Positions 8,546 to 17,171 of a stretch of 64,000 bases of DNA are shown here, in pieces (the first letter of the stretch is position 1; each line of letters opens with the position of its first letter). A program made the translations under genes and the position numbers. Source of the DNA: JBAXXL01 sp037127915 (lineage in GTDB: Bacteria; Bacteroidota; Ignavibacteria; Kapaibacteriales; UBA2268); NCBI GenBank assembly GCA_037127915.1, contig JBAXXL010000016.1, forward strand, positions 1-64,000. Reading direction: 5' to 3'. Under the pieces are notes generated by a model that was not told the DNA's origin, did no database searches, and saw nothing but the letters and a program-made list of their open reading frames with translations.

Positions 8546-10600
8546 TTACCAGATTTTGGCGCGTTTTTCAGGTGCGATGTATAGTTTATCGCCCGGTTTC
8601 ACGTTGAATGCTTGATAGAATTCAGGAATGTTCACGATACCGCCGTTAACACGATATTCACCAGGAGAGTGAACGTCTTCTTTGATTCTGCGGCGTAAAG
8701 CTTCGTCAGTAATGTTGTTTCTCCAAACTTGCGCATAAGAGATGAAGAAGCGTTGGAGTGGTGTAAAGCCGTCAATTTTCGGAGCATCAATTTTGTTATC
8801 TATAGCTTTTTTGAAAGCTGTTAATGAAACTGAAAGTCCACCGTAATCGGCGATGTTTTCGCCCAATGTAATAACACCGTTCAATTTTACTGAATCAAGC
8901 ATTTTGTAGCTGGCAAATTGGTCAACTAATGTTTGTGCTTGAGCCATAAAGTTTTTGCTATCTTGAGGTAACCACCATTCGGTTAAGTTTCCGTTTTTGT
9001 CATATAAACGACCTTGATCGTCAAATCCGTGAGTCAATTCATGACCGATTACAACACCAATACCGCCATAGTTAATAGCGTCGTCAGCATCCATATCAAA
9101 GAATGGAGGTTGTAAAATTGCGGCAGGGAAGACTATCTCATTTTGCGATGGATCGAAGTATGCGTTCACGGTTTGCGGACTCATTCCCCATTCGGTTTTG
9201 TCAACAGGTTTGTTGATTTTGCTGAAGTTCCATTCTGTTTCAAATTTAGAATAGTTTTTGTAGTTTGCGTAATATGATTTATCACTGATTTGTAATTTTG
9301 AATAATCTCTCCATTTAGTAGGATATCCAATTTTATATGTAATACCTTTCAATTTTTCAATTGCTTTTGTTTTGGTTGTAGGATCCATCCAAGTAACGTT
9401 TTGGATGTGTTCGCCCAAAGCGGTTTTGACGTTATTAACTAATTTGTCCATTCTTGCTTTTGCTTTTGGAGGGAAGTATTTTTCAACATACAATTTGCCA
9501 ACGGCTTCACTTAAAGCACCATTAACTACATCTTGAATTTCTTTCCAACGAGGACGCATTTCTTTTTGACCGGACAATGTACGACTAAAGAAATTGAAGT
9601 TTTCTTTTTCTAATTTAGAACTTAATACACTCGCCATATCCGTTGTAAGATGCCATTTTAGATAAACTTTCCAATCCTCAATTTTAACATCTTTCATCAT
9701 TTTGTTAACTTCTTTGAAGAACATAGGTTGTCCGCAAACTAATTCGCCAGGATGTATTTTCATAGCAGACCACAAATATTCCCAATTGATATTTGGAGTT
9801 AATTTTTGCAAAGCAGCTTCGTTGAATTTGTTATAAGTTTTATTTGGATCTCTTCTTTCTGCCATCGACATTGATGCTTTTGCCAAACGTGTTTCAATTT
9901 TCAAAACCAATTCAGCATTAGTTTTAGCCACTTCTTTATCCACGCCGGTAAGAACAAACATATTAGCAATGTGTTCTAAGTATTTAGCACGAATATTCTT
10001 TGAGTAATCATCTGTCAGGAGATAGTAATCTCTTTCAGGAAGTGTTAAACCACTTTGATAAATATTAGCAATGTTTGTGTTGCTGTTTTTTTCATCGGCA
10101 CCTGCATACATACCGAATATATATTGAGATCCTGCTACACGGTTGTCGGCAAGATATTTTTGCATATCGTCGGTCGTTTTTAGATTGTCAATAACTTTCA
10201 AATCTGCCATCAATGGAGCGGCACCTAATTTATCTAAAGTTACTGAATCCATACCAGTGTTATAAAAATCGCGGATTTTTTGTGCATCGGTACCTTTTTT
10301 GGCATCTTTTGCGGCGATTTCAGTAAATAAGTCTTTGATTCTTGCTCGGTTTTCTTCGTCCAACACGTTAAAAGCACTCCAGCGGCTTTCCGACGGTGGG
10401 CAAGGATTGTTTTTAAGCCAATTACCATTTACGTAGCGATAGAAATCATCGCCTGCTTTGTATTTGACTGTGTCCATATTTTTAGGGTCGATCGTTTTAT
10501 TGGCAACTGCCATTTCTGCGTTCTCCTTCTTGCAACCCGTTAGTGCCATCGTCAATGCGACACAACATATTGCACTTAATTTAATTATATTTTTTACCAT
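8546..10600 (-). CDS. M13 family metallopeptidase lipoprotein (PepO/neprilysin-like)
   Basis: 684 residues. The lipoprotein signal ends with LTGC (MVKNIIKLSAICCVALTMAL then TGCKKE). The zinc motif HELTH is near residue 520 in GVVIGHELTHGFDDQGR, and the second M13 motif ENIADYGG supplies the third zinc ligand. NAYFDPSQNEIVFPAAILQPPFF precedes it, as in neprilysins, and the C-terminus ends KPGDKLYIAPEKRAKIW, the usual CxxW-type end without the Cys. It is predicted to sit at the outer membrane or periplasm and to cleave oligopeptides. It is preceded after four bases by a small lipoprotein gene, probably in one operon. Confidence 0.96.
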   Translation of the reverse strand: MVKNIIKLSAICCVALTMALTGCKKENAEMAVANKTIDPKNMDTVKYKAGDDFYRYVNGNWLKNNPCPPSESRWSAFNVLDEENRARIKDLFTEIAAKDAKKGTDAQKIRDFYNTGMDSVTLDKLGAAPLMADLKVIDNLKTTDDMQKYLADNRVAGSQYIFGMYAGADEKNSNTNIANIYQSGLTLPERDYYLLTDDYSKNIRAKYLEHIANMFVLTGVDKEVAKTNAELVLKIETRLAKASMSMAERRDPNKTYNKFNEAALQKLTPNINWEYLWSAMKIHPGELVCGQPMFFKEVNKMMKDVKIEDWKVYLKWHLTTDMASVLSSKLEKENFNFFSRTLSGQKEMRPRWKEIQDVVNGALSEAVGKLYVEKYFPPKAKARMDKLVNNVKTALGEHIQNVTWMDPTTKTKAIEKLKGITYKIGYPTKWRDYSKLQISDKSYYANYKNYSKFETEWNFSKINKPVDKTEWGMSPQTVNAYFDPSQNEIVFPAAILQPPFFDMDADDAINYGGIGVVIGHELTHGFDDQGRLYDKNGNLTEWWLPQDSKNFMAQAQTLVDQFASYKMLDSVKLNGVITLGENIADYGGLSVSLTAFKKAIDNKIDAPKIDGFTPLQRFFISYAQVWRNNITDEALRRRIKEDVHSPGEYRVNGGIVNIPEFYQAFNVKPGDKLYIAPEKRAKIW

Positions 10601-10604
10601 AACA

Positions 10605-11156
10605 TTACTTTATTGGTGAAACAAAATTTTCTTTTTCTTCTTTTATTACTTCCACAGGTTTCAAAATCTTAGATTTCAATTTGTGTGAATTAGGTACCAA
10701 AGTCATCAGCGAATCGAAGATTTTTACGTATTTTTCGCTACCGTTTTTAGTGAATTGCGGATTCCAAACACCACGCATTTGCAAATCCATCTTTGGACAG
10801 TTATATTCAATGAATTTCTGAATCTTTCCGGGGGTATAGAGTAATTGATTCCGAGTTAAATTGTATTGGGCATAATGAAAAATCGAGCAATACTTATCGT
10901 TCTCCATTCTAAGAATTTCGGTACTTAGAAAATCTTCTTTATCTAAGCTCTGAGTAAAGTATGCGAGTTTTGCATCGGTTTTGAGTTGATAACCGTATTT
11001 AATATTATTAGCATTATCAATAATACCCCAAGAAATTGTAGTTCCTTCTAATTTTTGAGATATGCACTTCGGTTTTTCAACAATGACTGGTTTTTGGGCA
11101 CATGCTGTAGATATAACAGCTAAAATTAACAGTAATAAATAACTGGTTTTCTTCAT
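10605..11156 (-). CDS. Small lipoprotein of unknown function
   Basis: 183 residues from ATG 11156 (MKKTSYLLLLILAVISTAC), a lipoprotein signal with the Cys at residue 19. The frame could begin at 11207, but the inner start places the signal peptide at the N-terminus. The mature part has five more cysteines and no domain I recognise. It lies directly ahead of the M13 peptidase and is probably co-transcribed, so it might assist or anchor that enzyme; this is inference from position only. Confidence 0.7.
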   Translation of the reverse strand: MKKTSYLLLLILAVISTACAQKPVIVEKPKCISQKLEGTTISWGIIDNANNIKYGYQLKTDAKLAYFTQSLDKEDFLSTEILRMENDKYCSIFHYAQYNLTRNQLLYTPGKIQKFIEYNCPKMDLQMRGVWNPQFTKNGSEKYVKIFDSLMTLVPNSHKLKSKILKPVEVIKEEKENFVSPIK

Positions 11157-11279
11157 TTTAAATATATTTAATAATAGTTTGCAAATTTTATTTAATTTTC
11201 TGTTCATAATTACGTTTCAAAACCTAAAAGGTTGTGTATGCAATTATAGTTTTTGTAAATAGATATATGTATTTTTCTT

Positions 11280-14060
11280 TTATGGGTTTTCCATATTACT
11301 AAGTGCAATTCCGGTAAAGGAATCAGTACAGCTCATGATCTTTTCCGGTGTACCGGCACAAATTACTAATCCGCCTTTTTCTCCGGCTCCCGGTCCCAAA
11401 TCAATTATATAATCAGCCGCAGAGATAACGTTTAAGTTGTGCTCGATAACTAATACTGAATGACCACTGCTTACTAAGCGTCTGAAACAAATGAGTAATT
11501 TTGATATGTCATCTATATGCAAACCTGTTGTTGGTTCGTCAAATATGAATAGGGTATGGGCTTCGCTTTTCGATTCCAAATAACCGGCTAATTTGACACG
11601 TTGTGCTTCACCGCCTGAAAGTTGGGTTGAAGGTTGACCTAATTTGAGATAACCCAATCCGACGTCGCGCATTATACTCAGTTTCTTTTTAATTTTTTCG
11701 TTATCTTTAAAGAAATCAAACGCATCATCAATTGTCATATTTAGCACATCAACAATAGATTTATTGCGGTATTTCAGATCGCGCACTTCTTTTTTATAAC
11801 GTGTACCTTTGCAGGCTTCACATTCTAATGTTACATCCGGCAGGAATTGCATATCAACTGTAATATTCCCTTCGCCCTCGCATACGTCGCACCTTCCGCC
11901 AGGTACGTTAAACGAGAAATAACCGGGTTTCCAACCCATTTGCTTCGATTCTTGAGTATTGGAGAAAACGTCACGAATAATATCGAAGACTTTAATATAA
12001 GTGGCAGGTGTGGAACGAGAGGATTTTCCAATAGGGGATTGGTCAACCATTTCAATAGCCTCAATATTTTCAAAACCCTCTATCCGCTCATATCCGCCTA
12101 TTTCTCCCATATATCCACCGTGGATTTTTTTCAAACCGCCGTAGATAATATCATGTACAAGCGAGCTTTTTCCGGAACCGGATACACCCGTAATACAAAC
12201 AAAAAGATTAAGTGGTATTGTTACTTCGGGCATTTTCAAGTTGTGGTGTCTTGGGTTAAGGATTTTAATATGTTTATTCCCCACAGCGCTTTTAACTTCT
12301 TGGAAAATAATTTTTTTTCGACCTGATAGATAATCTGCGGTTACGGATTTTTTGCAATTCATAAGCCCTTCATAATCACCTGAATAAATAAGGTATCCAC
12401 CTTCTTCACCTGCTTTTGGACCTATATCGATTATGTTTTGTGCTGATTTAATTATCTCTAAATCATGCTCAACGACTATCACAGTATTACCCAAGTTTTT
12501 AAGTTTGTAGAGTATTCGAATTAGCTTTTCGGTATCGCGGGAATGTAAACCAATACTTGGTTCATCCAAAACATATAGAGTGCCAACCAATTGACTTCCC
12601 AGCGATGTAGCTAATTTAATTCTTTGGGCTTCACCACCCGATAATGTATGGCTTAATCTGTCTAAAGTTAAATACTCCAAACCAATCTCAACTAAAAGCT
12701 CTAATCGCCAAGTGATTTCTTCGACTAATTTACCACCGACATTCATTTCATATTCGGTTAATTCAATATTTTTGAAAAAATCGTATAGCTTTTCCAATGG
12801 CATTTTGACTAATTCAGGAATGTTCTTACCGCCAACAAAAACCTGACGGGCTGAACGGCGCAAGCGAGAACCGCCGCAGGAACGGCAAACGGTATATCCA
12901 CGGTACTTGCTAAGCATAATTCGGTAGTGCATTTTCTGTTTTTCACCTTCGAGCATTTCGAAGAACTTGTCCAATCCTATATATCCCGGAGCTCCTTCCC
13001 AAATAACTTTTAACTCATCATCGGTTAGTTCTGATACAGGTTTATTTACATCGACGTTCAGATAAGTTGCAATTCGAATTAGTTGGCGTTTATATTTGGA
13101 GAAAGTATCACCTCTAAAAGGGTGAATCGCATCCATTGTAATGGATTTTGATTTGTCCGGAAAAACCAATGCATCATCCAATCCTGTAGTTCTTCCGAAT
13201 CCTTGGCACTTAGTGCAGGCTCCATAAGGGCTGTTGAATGTAAATAACTTAGGTTCCGGTTCAACATATACTATCCCGCAATCGGCACATTCGTAGATAC
13301 TGCTGTAATTTTTGATTTCGCTTTCAGTTAAATTCAATACTGACATTTCTTCCAATCCATAAACCAAAGATTGTTCTATTGATTCAGTTATTCGGCTTAC
13401 GGTATCTTTATCATTTTGAAGAGCTAATCTATCGACCAAAACATAGTAGGTATCAGATAAAAGATTGGGTTGTGTTTCGGTGTTTTCGATATCAATGATT
13501 TCATAATCGGTTTTCGATACTAATCGGAAATAACCGCGTTCTTTCATTAAACTTATTTGTTCGTCAATATTTGATATATCCGCTTTAAAAGGGAACATGA
13601 TATACAATTTATCGTCTTTGCTCCAGCGATCGATAATATCTTTCGCTATCGAATCGCTTGTATCTTTTACTATTGTCTTACCGCATTTGTGGCAAATTGT
13701 TTTGCCGACTCTACCGAAAAGTATTCTTAGATGGTCGAAGATTTCCGTCGTAGTTCCTACTGTCGAGCGTGGATTTTTCTGTAATTGATTCTGACCAATA
13801 GCTACAGCAGGAGGGATGCCGGTAATTGAATCGGCGTCCGGCTTTCTCATCCGTTCTAAAAACTGGCGTGCATAAGCGGATAGCGATTCGACGAAACGGC
13901 GTTGCCCTTCGGCATAGACTGTATCGAATGCTAATGAAGATTTACCGCTTCCGCTGACACCGGTTACAACTGTAAATCTGTTCCTTGGAATATCTATATC
14001 AATATTCTTAAGATTGTTTACCCTTGCACCCCGAACTGAAATATATTTTATAGTTGTCAT
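11280..14060 (-). CDS. uvrA: Excinuclease ABC subunit A
   Basis: 926 residues, full length. Walker A 1 GVSGSGKSS (residues 34-42), the zinc finger CHKCGKTI, CADCGIVYVEPEPKLFTFNSPYGAC, a second Walker A GVSGSGKSSLVHDI, the second zinc finger CDVCEGEGNITVDMQFLPDVTLECEAC, and two ABC signatures LSGGEAQR. It is the damage-recognition ATPase of nucleotide excision repair. It stands alone here (uvrB and uvrC are not in the window). Confidence 0.99.
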   Translation of the reverse strand: MTTIKYISVRGARVNNLKNIDIDIPRNRFTVVTGVSGSGKSSLAFDTVYAEGQRRFVESLSAYARQFLERMRKPDADSITGIPPAVAIGQNQLQKNPRSTVGTTTEIFDHLRILFGRVGKTICHKCGKTIVKDTSDSIAKDIIDRWSKDDKLYIMFPFKADISNIDEQISLMKERGYFRLVSKTDYEIIDIENTETQPNLLSDTYYVLVDRLALQNDKDTVSRITESIEQSLVYGLEEMSVLNLTESEIKNYSSIYECADCGIVYVEPEPKLFTFNSPYGACTKCQGFGRTTGLDDALVFPDKSKSITMDAIHPFRGDTFSKYKRQLIRIATYLNVDVNKPVSELTDDELKVIWEGAPGYIGLDKFFEMLEGEKQKMHYRIMLSKYRGYTVCRSCGGSRLRRSARQVFVGGKNIPELVKMPLEKLYDFFKNIELTEYEMNVGGKLVEEITWRLELLVEIGLEYLTLDRLSHTLSGGEAQRIKLATSLGSQLVGTLYVLDEPSIGLHSRDTEKLIRILYKLKNLGNTVIVVEHDLEIIKSAQNIIDIGPKAGEEGGYLIYSGDYEGLMNCKKSVTADYLSGRKKIIFQEVKSAVGNKHIKILNPRHHNLKMPEVTIPLNLFVCITGVSGSGKSSLVHDIIYGGLKKIHGGYMGEIGGYERIEGFENIEAIEMVDQSPIGKSSRSTPATYIKVFDIIRDVFSNTQESKQMGWKPGYFSFNVPGGRCDVCEGEGNITVDMQFLPDVTLECEACKGTRYKKEVRDLKYRNKSIVDVLNMTIDDAFDFFKDNEKIKKKLSIMRDVGLGYLKLGQPSTQLSGGEAQRVKLAGYLESKSEAHTLFIFDEPTTGLHIDDISKLLICFRRLVSSGHSVLVIEHNLNVISAADYIIDLGPGAGEKGGLVICAGTPEKIMSCTDSFTGIALSNMENP

Positions 14061-14222
14061 TTTTCACAAAATTGTATTCTAAAAACTATAAAAATAACGC
14101 TTTTACAGCAATAAATCAAATCTATTTGAAAATATATATCTTGAAACAACATAAAGAGATTATTATCGTTTAGTTAGTTTTTTATTGGAAAATGATTTGA
14201 TTATTAATAAACTATGATTGTT

Positions 14223-15344
14223 ATGAAGAAATTGATTTTTATTTTATTTTGGTTTTGTTCGATAAATTTATCAGCAGGCATTGATTTTAAATTCAGCGGA
14301 TATATTTATGAATTACCGGCAGTTGCATTTTCAAATGAGCGAGGTTCATTTTCGAATTTAACGAACTTAAGATTTACTCCTGAATTACTGGTTGGAGAAA
14401 ATGGTAGATTGGTGATGCACTATGAAGCCGATATTATGCTGAACAAGCTCAATTTGTTAAATAATAATAGAAATGCCACAAATAGACAAGCGGTTGATAT
14501 GAATTGGTCTATATTGAATGATCCGAACGTTAAGATTAACCATTTTATTGATAGATTATACTATAAGCAGATGTTCGATTTTGGAGAAATTACGGTGGGA
14601 CGGCAAAACTTGGCTTTTGGTGTTGGCAGGATATGGCAGCCGACAGATATGTTCAATCCGATTAATCCGGCAAATTTCTCGAAATTCGAAAAGGATGGGG
14701 CAGATGCCATAGCGGCTACAGTATATTTAGGAAATTTCTCAGATTTAAAAGTAGTTTATAATGCTTATGATAGCGGTAAAAAGGGAAATTATGCAATAAA
14801 ATACAGAACGAATTTCAAGGGATTCGATTATTCCGGATTGCTTGGGTATTTTGATGATAATCCTGCTGTCGGGGCTGATTTTGCGGGAAGTTTATGGGGA
14901 ATTGGTTTCCGCGGTGAAGGGTTATACTATTACCGTTCGAATTTACCGGATTCGAGCTATTTCCGGGGAATATTAGGTGCCGATTATCAGTTCAATGATA
15001 AACTTTACGGTTTGATTGAATATCATTACAACGGTCGGGGTACAAACTGTAAGTATTGTTATGTTAATCTACTGCCGAAGTTGTTTAGAGGCGAAATCCA
15101 AAATTTAAGCACATTCTACTTAGCCGCTCAATTATCTTATCAAGTTCACCCTTTAGCGACAGTATCAGCGATGAATATTACCAATTTAGTTGATAGAAGC
15201 GGTATGGGAACATTGTCAGTAAACTATTCGGCATCGGAAAGTTTGAATTTAATGATTGCGGGTGCCATGTTCTACGGAGCTGAAATGACTGAGTATTCGT
15301 ATTATTCTAAAGCGGTTTATTTCTTAGCGCAGTGGTACTTTTAA
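14223..15344 (+). CDS. Outer-membrane beta-barrel protein (porin-like)
   Basis: About 373 residues from ATG 14223 (MKKLIFILFWFCSINLSAG), a clean signal peptide; a second ATG lies nine bases upstream. The rest alternates polar and aromatic residues in short strands, and the protein ends YFLAQWYF with a terminal Phe, as expected for barrels inserted by BamA. GRQNLAFGVGRIWQPTDMFNP is reminiscent of proteins annotated as porins or alginate/phosphate-selective porin-like. The substrate is unknown. It stands alone, divergent from uvrA. Confidence 0.7.
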   Translation: MKKLIFILFWFCSINLSAGIDFKFSGYIYELPAVAFSNERGSFSNLTNLRFTPELLVGENGRLVMHYEADIMLNKLNLLNNNRNATNRQAVDMNWSILNDPNVKINHFIDRLYYKQMFDFGEITVGRQNLAFGVGRIWQPTDMFNPINPANFSKFEKDGADAIAATVYLGNFSDLKVVYNAYDSGKKGNYAIKYRTNFKGFDYSGLLGYFDDNPAVGADFAGSLWGIGFRGEGLYYYRSNLPDSSYFRGILGADYQFNDKLYGLIEYHYNGRGTNCKYCYVNLLPKLFRGEIQNLSTFYLAAQLSYQVHPLATVSAMNITNLVDRSGMGTLSVNYSASESLNLMIAGAMFYGAEMTEYSYYSKAVYFLAQWYF

Positions 15345-15346
15345 GA

Positions 15347-15420
15347 AATTTTGAATTTTGAATTTTGAATTTTGGATGCGAAGAAAGAAGAATTCACCGC
15401 AAAGACGCGAAGACGCAAAG
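15347..15420. repeat. GAATTTT tandem repeat and CGCAAAGACG repeat
   Basis: Four tandem copies of a 7-base GAATTTT unit (to about 15374) are followed by CACCGCAAAGACGCGAAGACG-type sequence (15396-15420), a simple intergenic repeat also seen in related genomes. Confidence 0.6.
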
Positions 15421-15530
15421 ATTTTGTTTCCAAATTTCTCCAAAATTTATTTTTTTATTTCATTATAAAGTATTATTTTTAATTTTGATATGTTTAGAAA
15501 TGTAGAATAATTATTTTTTTGGAGATGAAA

Positions 15531-16412
15531 ATGAAATTATTTATAACAGCTTTTATATTGGTTTTAGCATTACCTCTTTATGCGCAAGACCCTATAGTAA
15601 AATTCTATTTAAATAATGGAAACCAGGCTAAAGAATATAAGATTGAAGATATTTCTGGAATCAATTTTATTAAATCGAATTTGTCCTATTCTATGGAAAT
15701 TTTTATAGATGGCTCTATAAATGCTTATAATGTTAAAGATATAAATTCAATTGAGCTTATTAATTCTATTCAATTAAAAATTAATCTATCAAATTCCTCT
15801 AAAAATATAAGTATTGCTCAAATAGACAGCATCATTTTCATTCCAAACACCTGTACTGAAGTAGTTATTGGTACCCAAACATGGATGTGTAAGAATCTCG
15901 ACGTTGACCACTACCGTAATGGCGATCCAATCCCTCAGATTAAAGATACAACCAAATGGGCAAAATTGAAAACCGGTGCTTGGTGTTATTATAATAATGA
16001 TCCTGCTTTAGGAGCAATTTATGGAAAACTATACAATTGGTATGCAGTAAACGATTCTCGTGGTTTAGCACCTGAAGGCTGGCACGTCCCAAGTGATGCG
16101 GAGTGGACAACTTTATTTACATATCTTCGCTCTGAAAGCATAGCCGGCGGAAAACTAAAAGAATCGGGCACAACGCATTGGAAAAGCCCGAATATAGGTG
16201 CAACTAATGAAACCGGTTTTTCAGCTCTCCCGGGTGGCCGCCTTTACGCTGGGAAATTCAGTAATAATGTGGTCGAAGGTTGGTGGTGGAGTTCGACTGA
16301 GTGCTATATGTCACTTGCGTTTTATAGATATCTTAAATTTAGTAGTCCTGCTCTTTTTGATTTCTACGATGAGCGGGAGAACGGTTTCTCAGTTCGTTGT
16401 GTAAAAAATTAA
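15531..16412 (+). CDS. FISUMP-domain secreted protein
   Basis: 293 residues from ATG 15531, chosen because GGAG at 15521-15524 sits six bases upstream; earlier in-frame TTG and ATG codons overlap that site. A signal peptide (MKLFITAFILVLALPLYAQ) is followed by ~100 residues of beta-rich sequence and then the Fibrobacter succinogenes major paralogous domain: IGTQTWMCKNLDV, GAWCYYNN, GKLYNWYAV, LAPEGWHVPSDAEWTTL, NETGFSALPGGRL, WWSSTE and FSVRCVKN. The domain belongs to the C-type-lectin-like/FGE-sulfatase group and is found in surface proteins of FCB bacteria; no enzymatic role is known. No T9SS sorting domain is present. It may be attached or exported in another way. Confidence 0.9.
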   Translation: MKLFITAFILVLALPLYAQDPIVKFYLNNGNQAKEYKIEDISGINFIKSNLSYSMEIFIDGSINAYNVKDINSIELINSIQLKINLSNSSKNISIAQIDSIIFIPNTCTEVVIGTQTWMCKNLDVDHYRNGDPIPQIKDTTKWAKLKTGAWCYYNNDPALGAIYGKLYNWYAVNDSRGLAPEGWHVPSDAEWTTLFTYLRSESIAGGKLKESGTTHWKSPNIGATNETGFSALPGGRLYAGKFSNNVVEGWWWSSTECYMSLAFYRYLKFSSPALFDFYDERENGFSVRCVKN

Positions 16413-16450
16413 CACAGTTTATAAAGTTGAAAGTTCGTAAAGAAAAAAGG

Positions 16451-16488
16451 ATATATCAACCCCATGCTTAAGCATGTGGGTGATATAT
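16451..16488. repeat. Palindromic repeat, family CCCCATGCTT
   Basis: A 38-base near-perfect inverted repeat (arms of 19 with two mismatches) containing ATCAACCCCATGCTT. The same 15-mer occurs inside the coding sequence at 62691-62705. Confidence 0.75.
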
Positions 16489-16557
16489 ATGAAAGTAGAA
16501 ACGATGCATGCAAAGTCTTTTCAATTATAACTCATAACTTATAATTTATAACTTTTT

Positions 16558-16589
16558 AAGATGGATTCATCACTTCGTTCTGAATGACG
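16558..16589. repeat. Dispersed AAGATGGATTCATCACTTCG repeat
   Basis: The longest copy of a repeat also found at 6954-6980 and 8436-8460. The shared core is AAGATGGAT-C-T-ACTTC, continuing here to GTTCTGAATGACG. Confidence 0.65.
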
Positions 16590-16622
16590 CGCCGTAATAT
16601 TTTACAATTATTAAAAAAGGTT

Positions 16623-17168
16623 TTATTTTTCTTCCAAAATATAAATATCCTTCAAATACCGTCCTTTTTGAGCAAAATCCAATCCATAGCCGATTATAAA
16701 CAAGGGTTGTATTACAAATCCGATGTATTTAGGATTTATTTCAACTTTGCGGGCATCGGGTTTGGAAAGCAATGTTGCAATTTCCACTGAATTGGGATGA
16801 AAATCATTCATCTTTTTCAGTAAAGCCTGCATAGTATATCCGCTGTCAACTATATCCTCGACAATGATTACATCGCGTCCGGTAAGGTCGGGCAGAGGCA
16901 TATATAACTCCACTTCGCAAGAACTCTCCATATTGTTGAAATATGAAGACGCTTTCACACAATGGTACTCACTTTCGATTTCAGTGCGTAAAATCAAATC
17001 TGTGGCGAAAGGCATAGCTCCATTGGCAATAATAATGAAAACGGGGTCTTTCGCCCCGTAATCATTTCTGATTTGATTAGCTAACTCTTCAACTCTTTTC
17101 AAGATTTCAGCTTCTGAGATAAACTTCACAAAAGTTTTATCACCTATAATTACTTTTTCATTTTCCAT
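16623..17168 (-). CDS. hpt: Hypoxanthine (purine) phosphoribosyltransferase
   Basis: 181 residues. The PRPP-binding motif VIIVEDIVDSGYTM is clear, along with VFIIIANGAMPFATDLILR and the C-terminal base-binding part KYIGFVIQPLFIIGYGLDFAQKGRYLKDIYIL, which matches hypoxanthine-guanine enzymes. It salvages purine bases to IMP/GMP. It starts three bases after the tilS stop, and tilS-hpt pairing is widely conserved among bacteria. Confidence 0.95.
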   Translation of the reverse strand: MENEKVIIGDKTFVKFISEAEILKRVEELANQIRNDYGAKDPVFIIIANGAMPFATDLILRTEIESEYHCVKASSYFNNMESSCEVELYMPLPDLTGRDVIIVEDIVDSGYTMQALLKKMNDFHPNSVEIATLLSKPDARKVEINPKYIGFVIQPLFIIGYGLDFAQKGRYLKDIYILEEK

Positions 17169-17171
17169 AAA

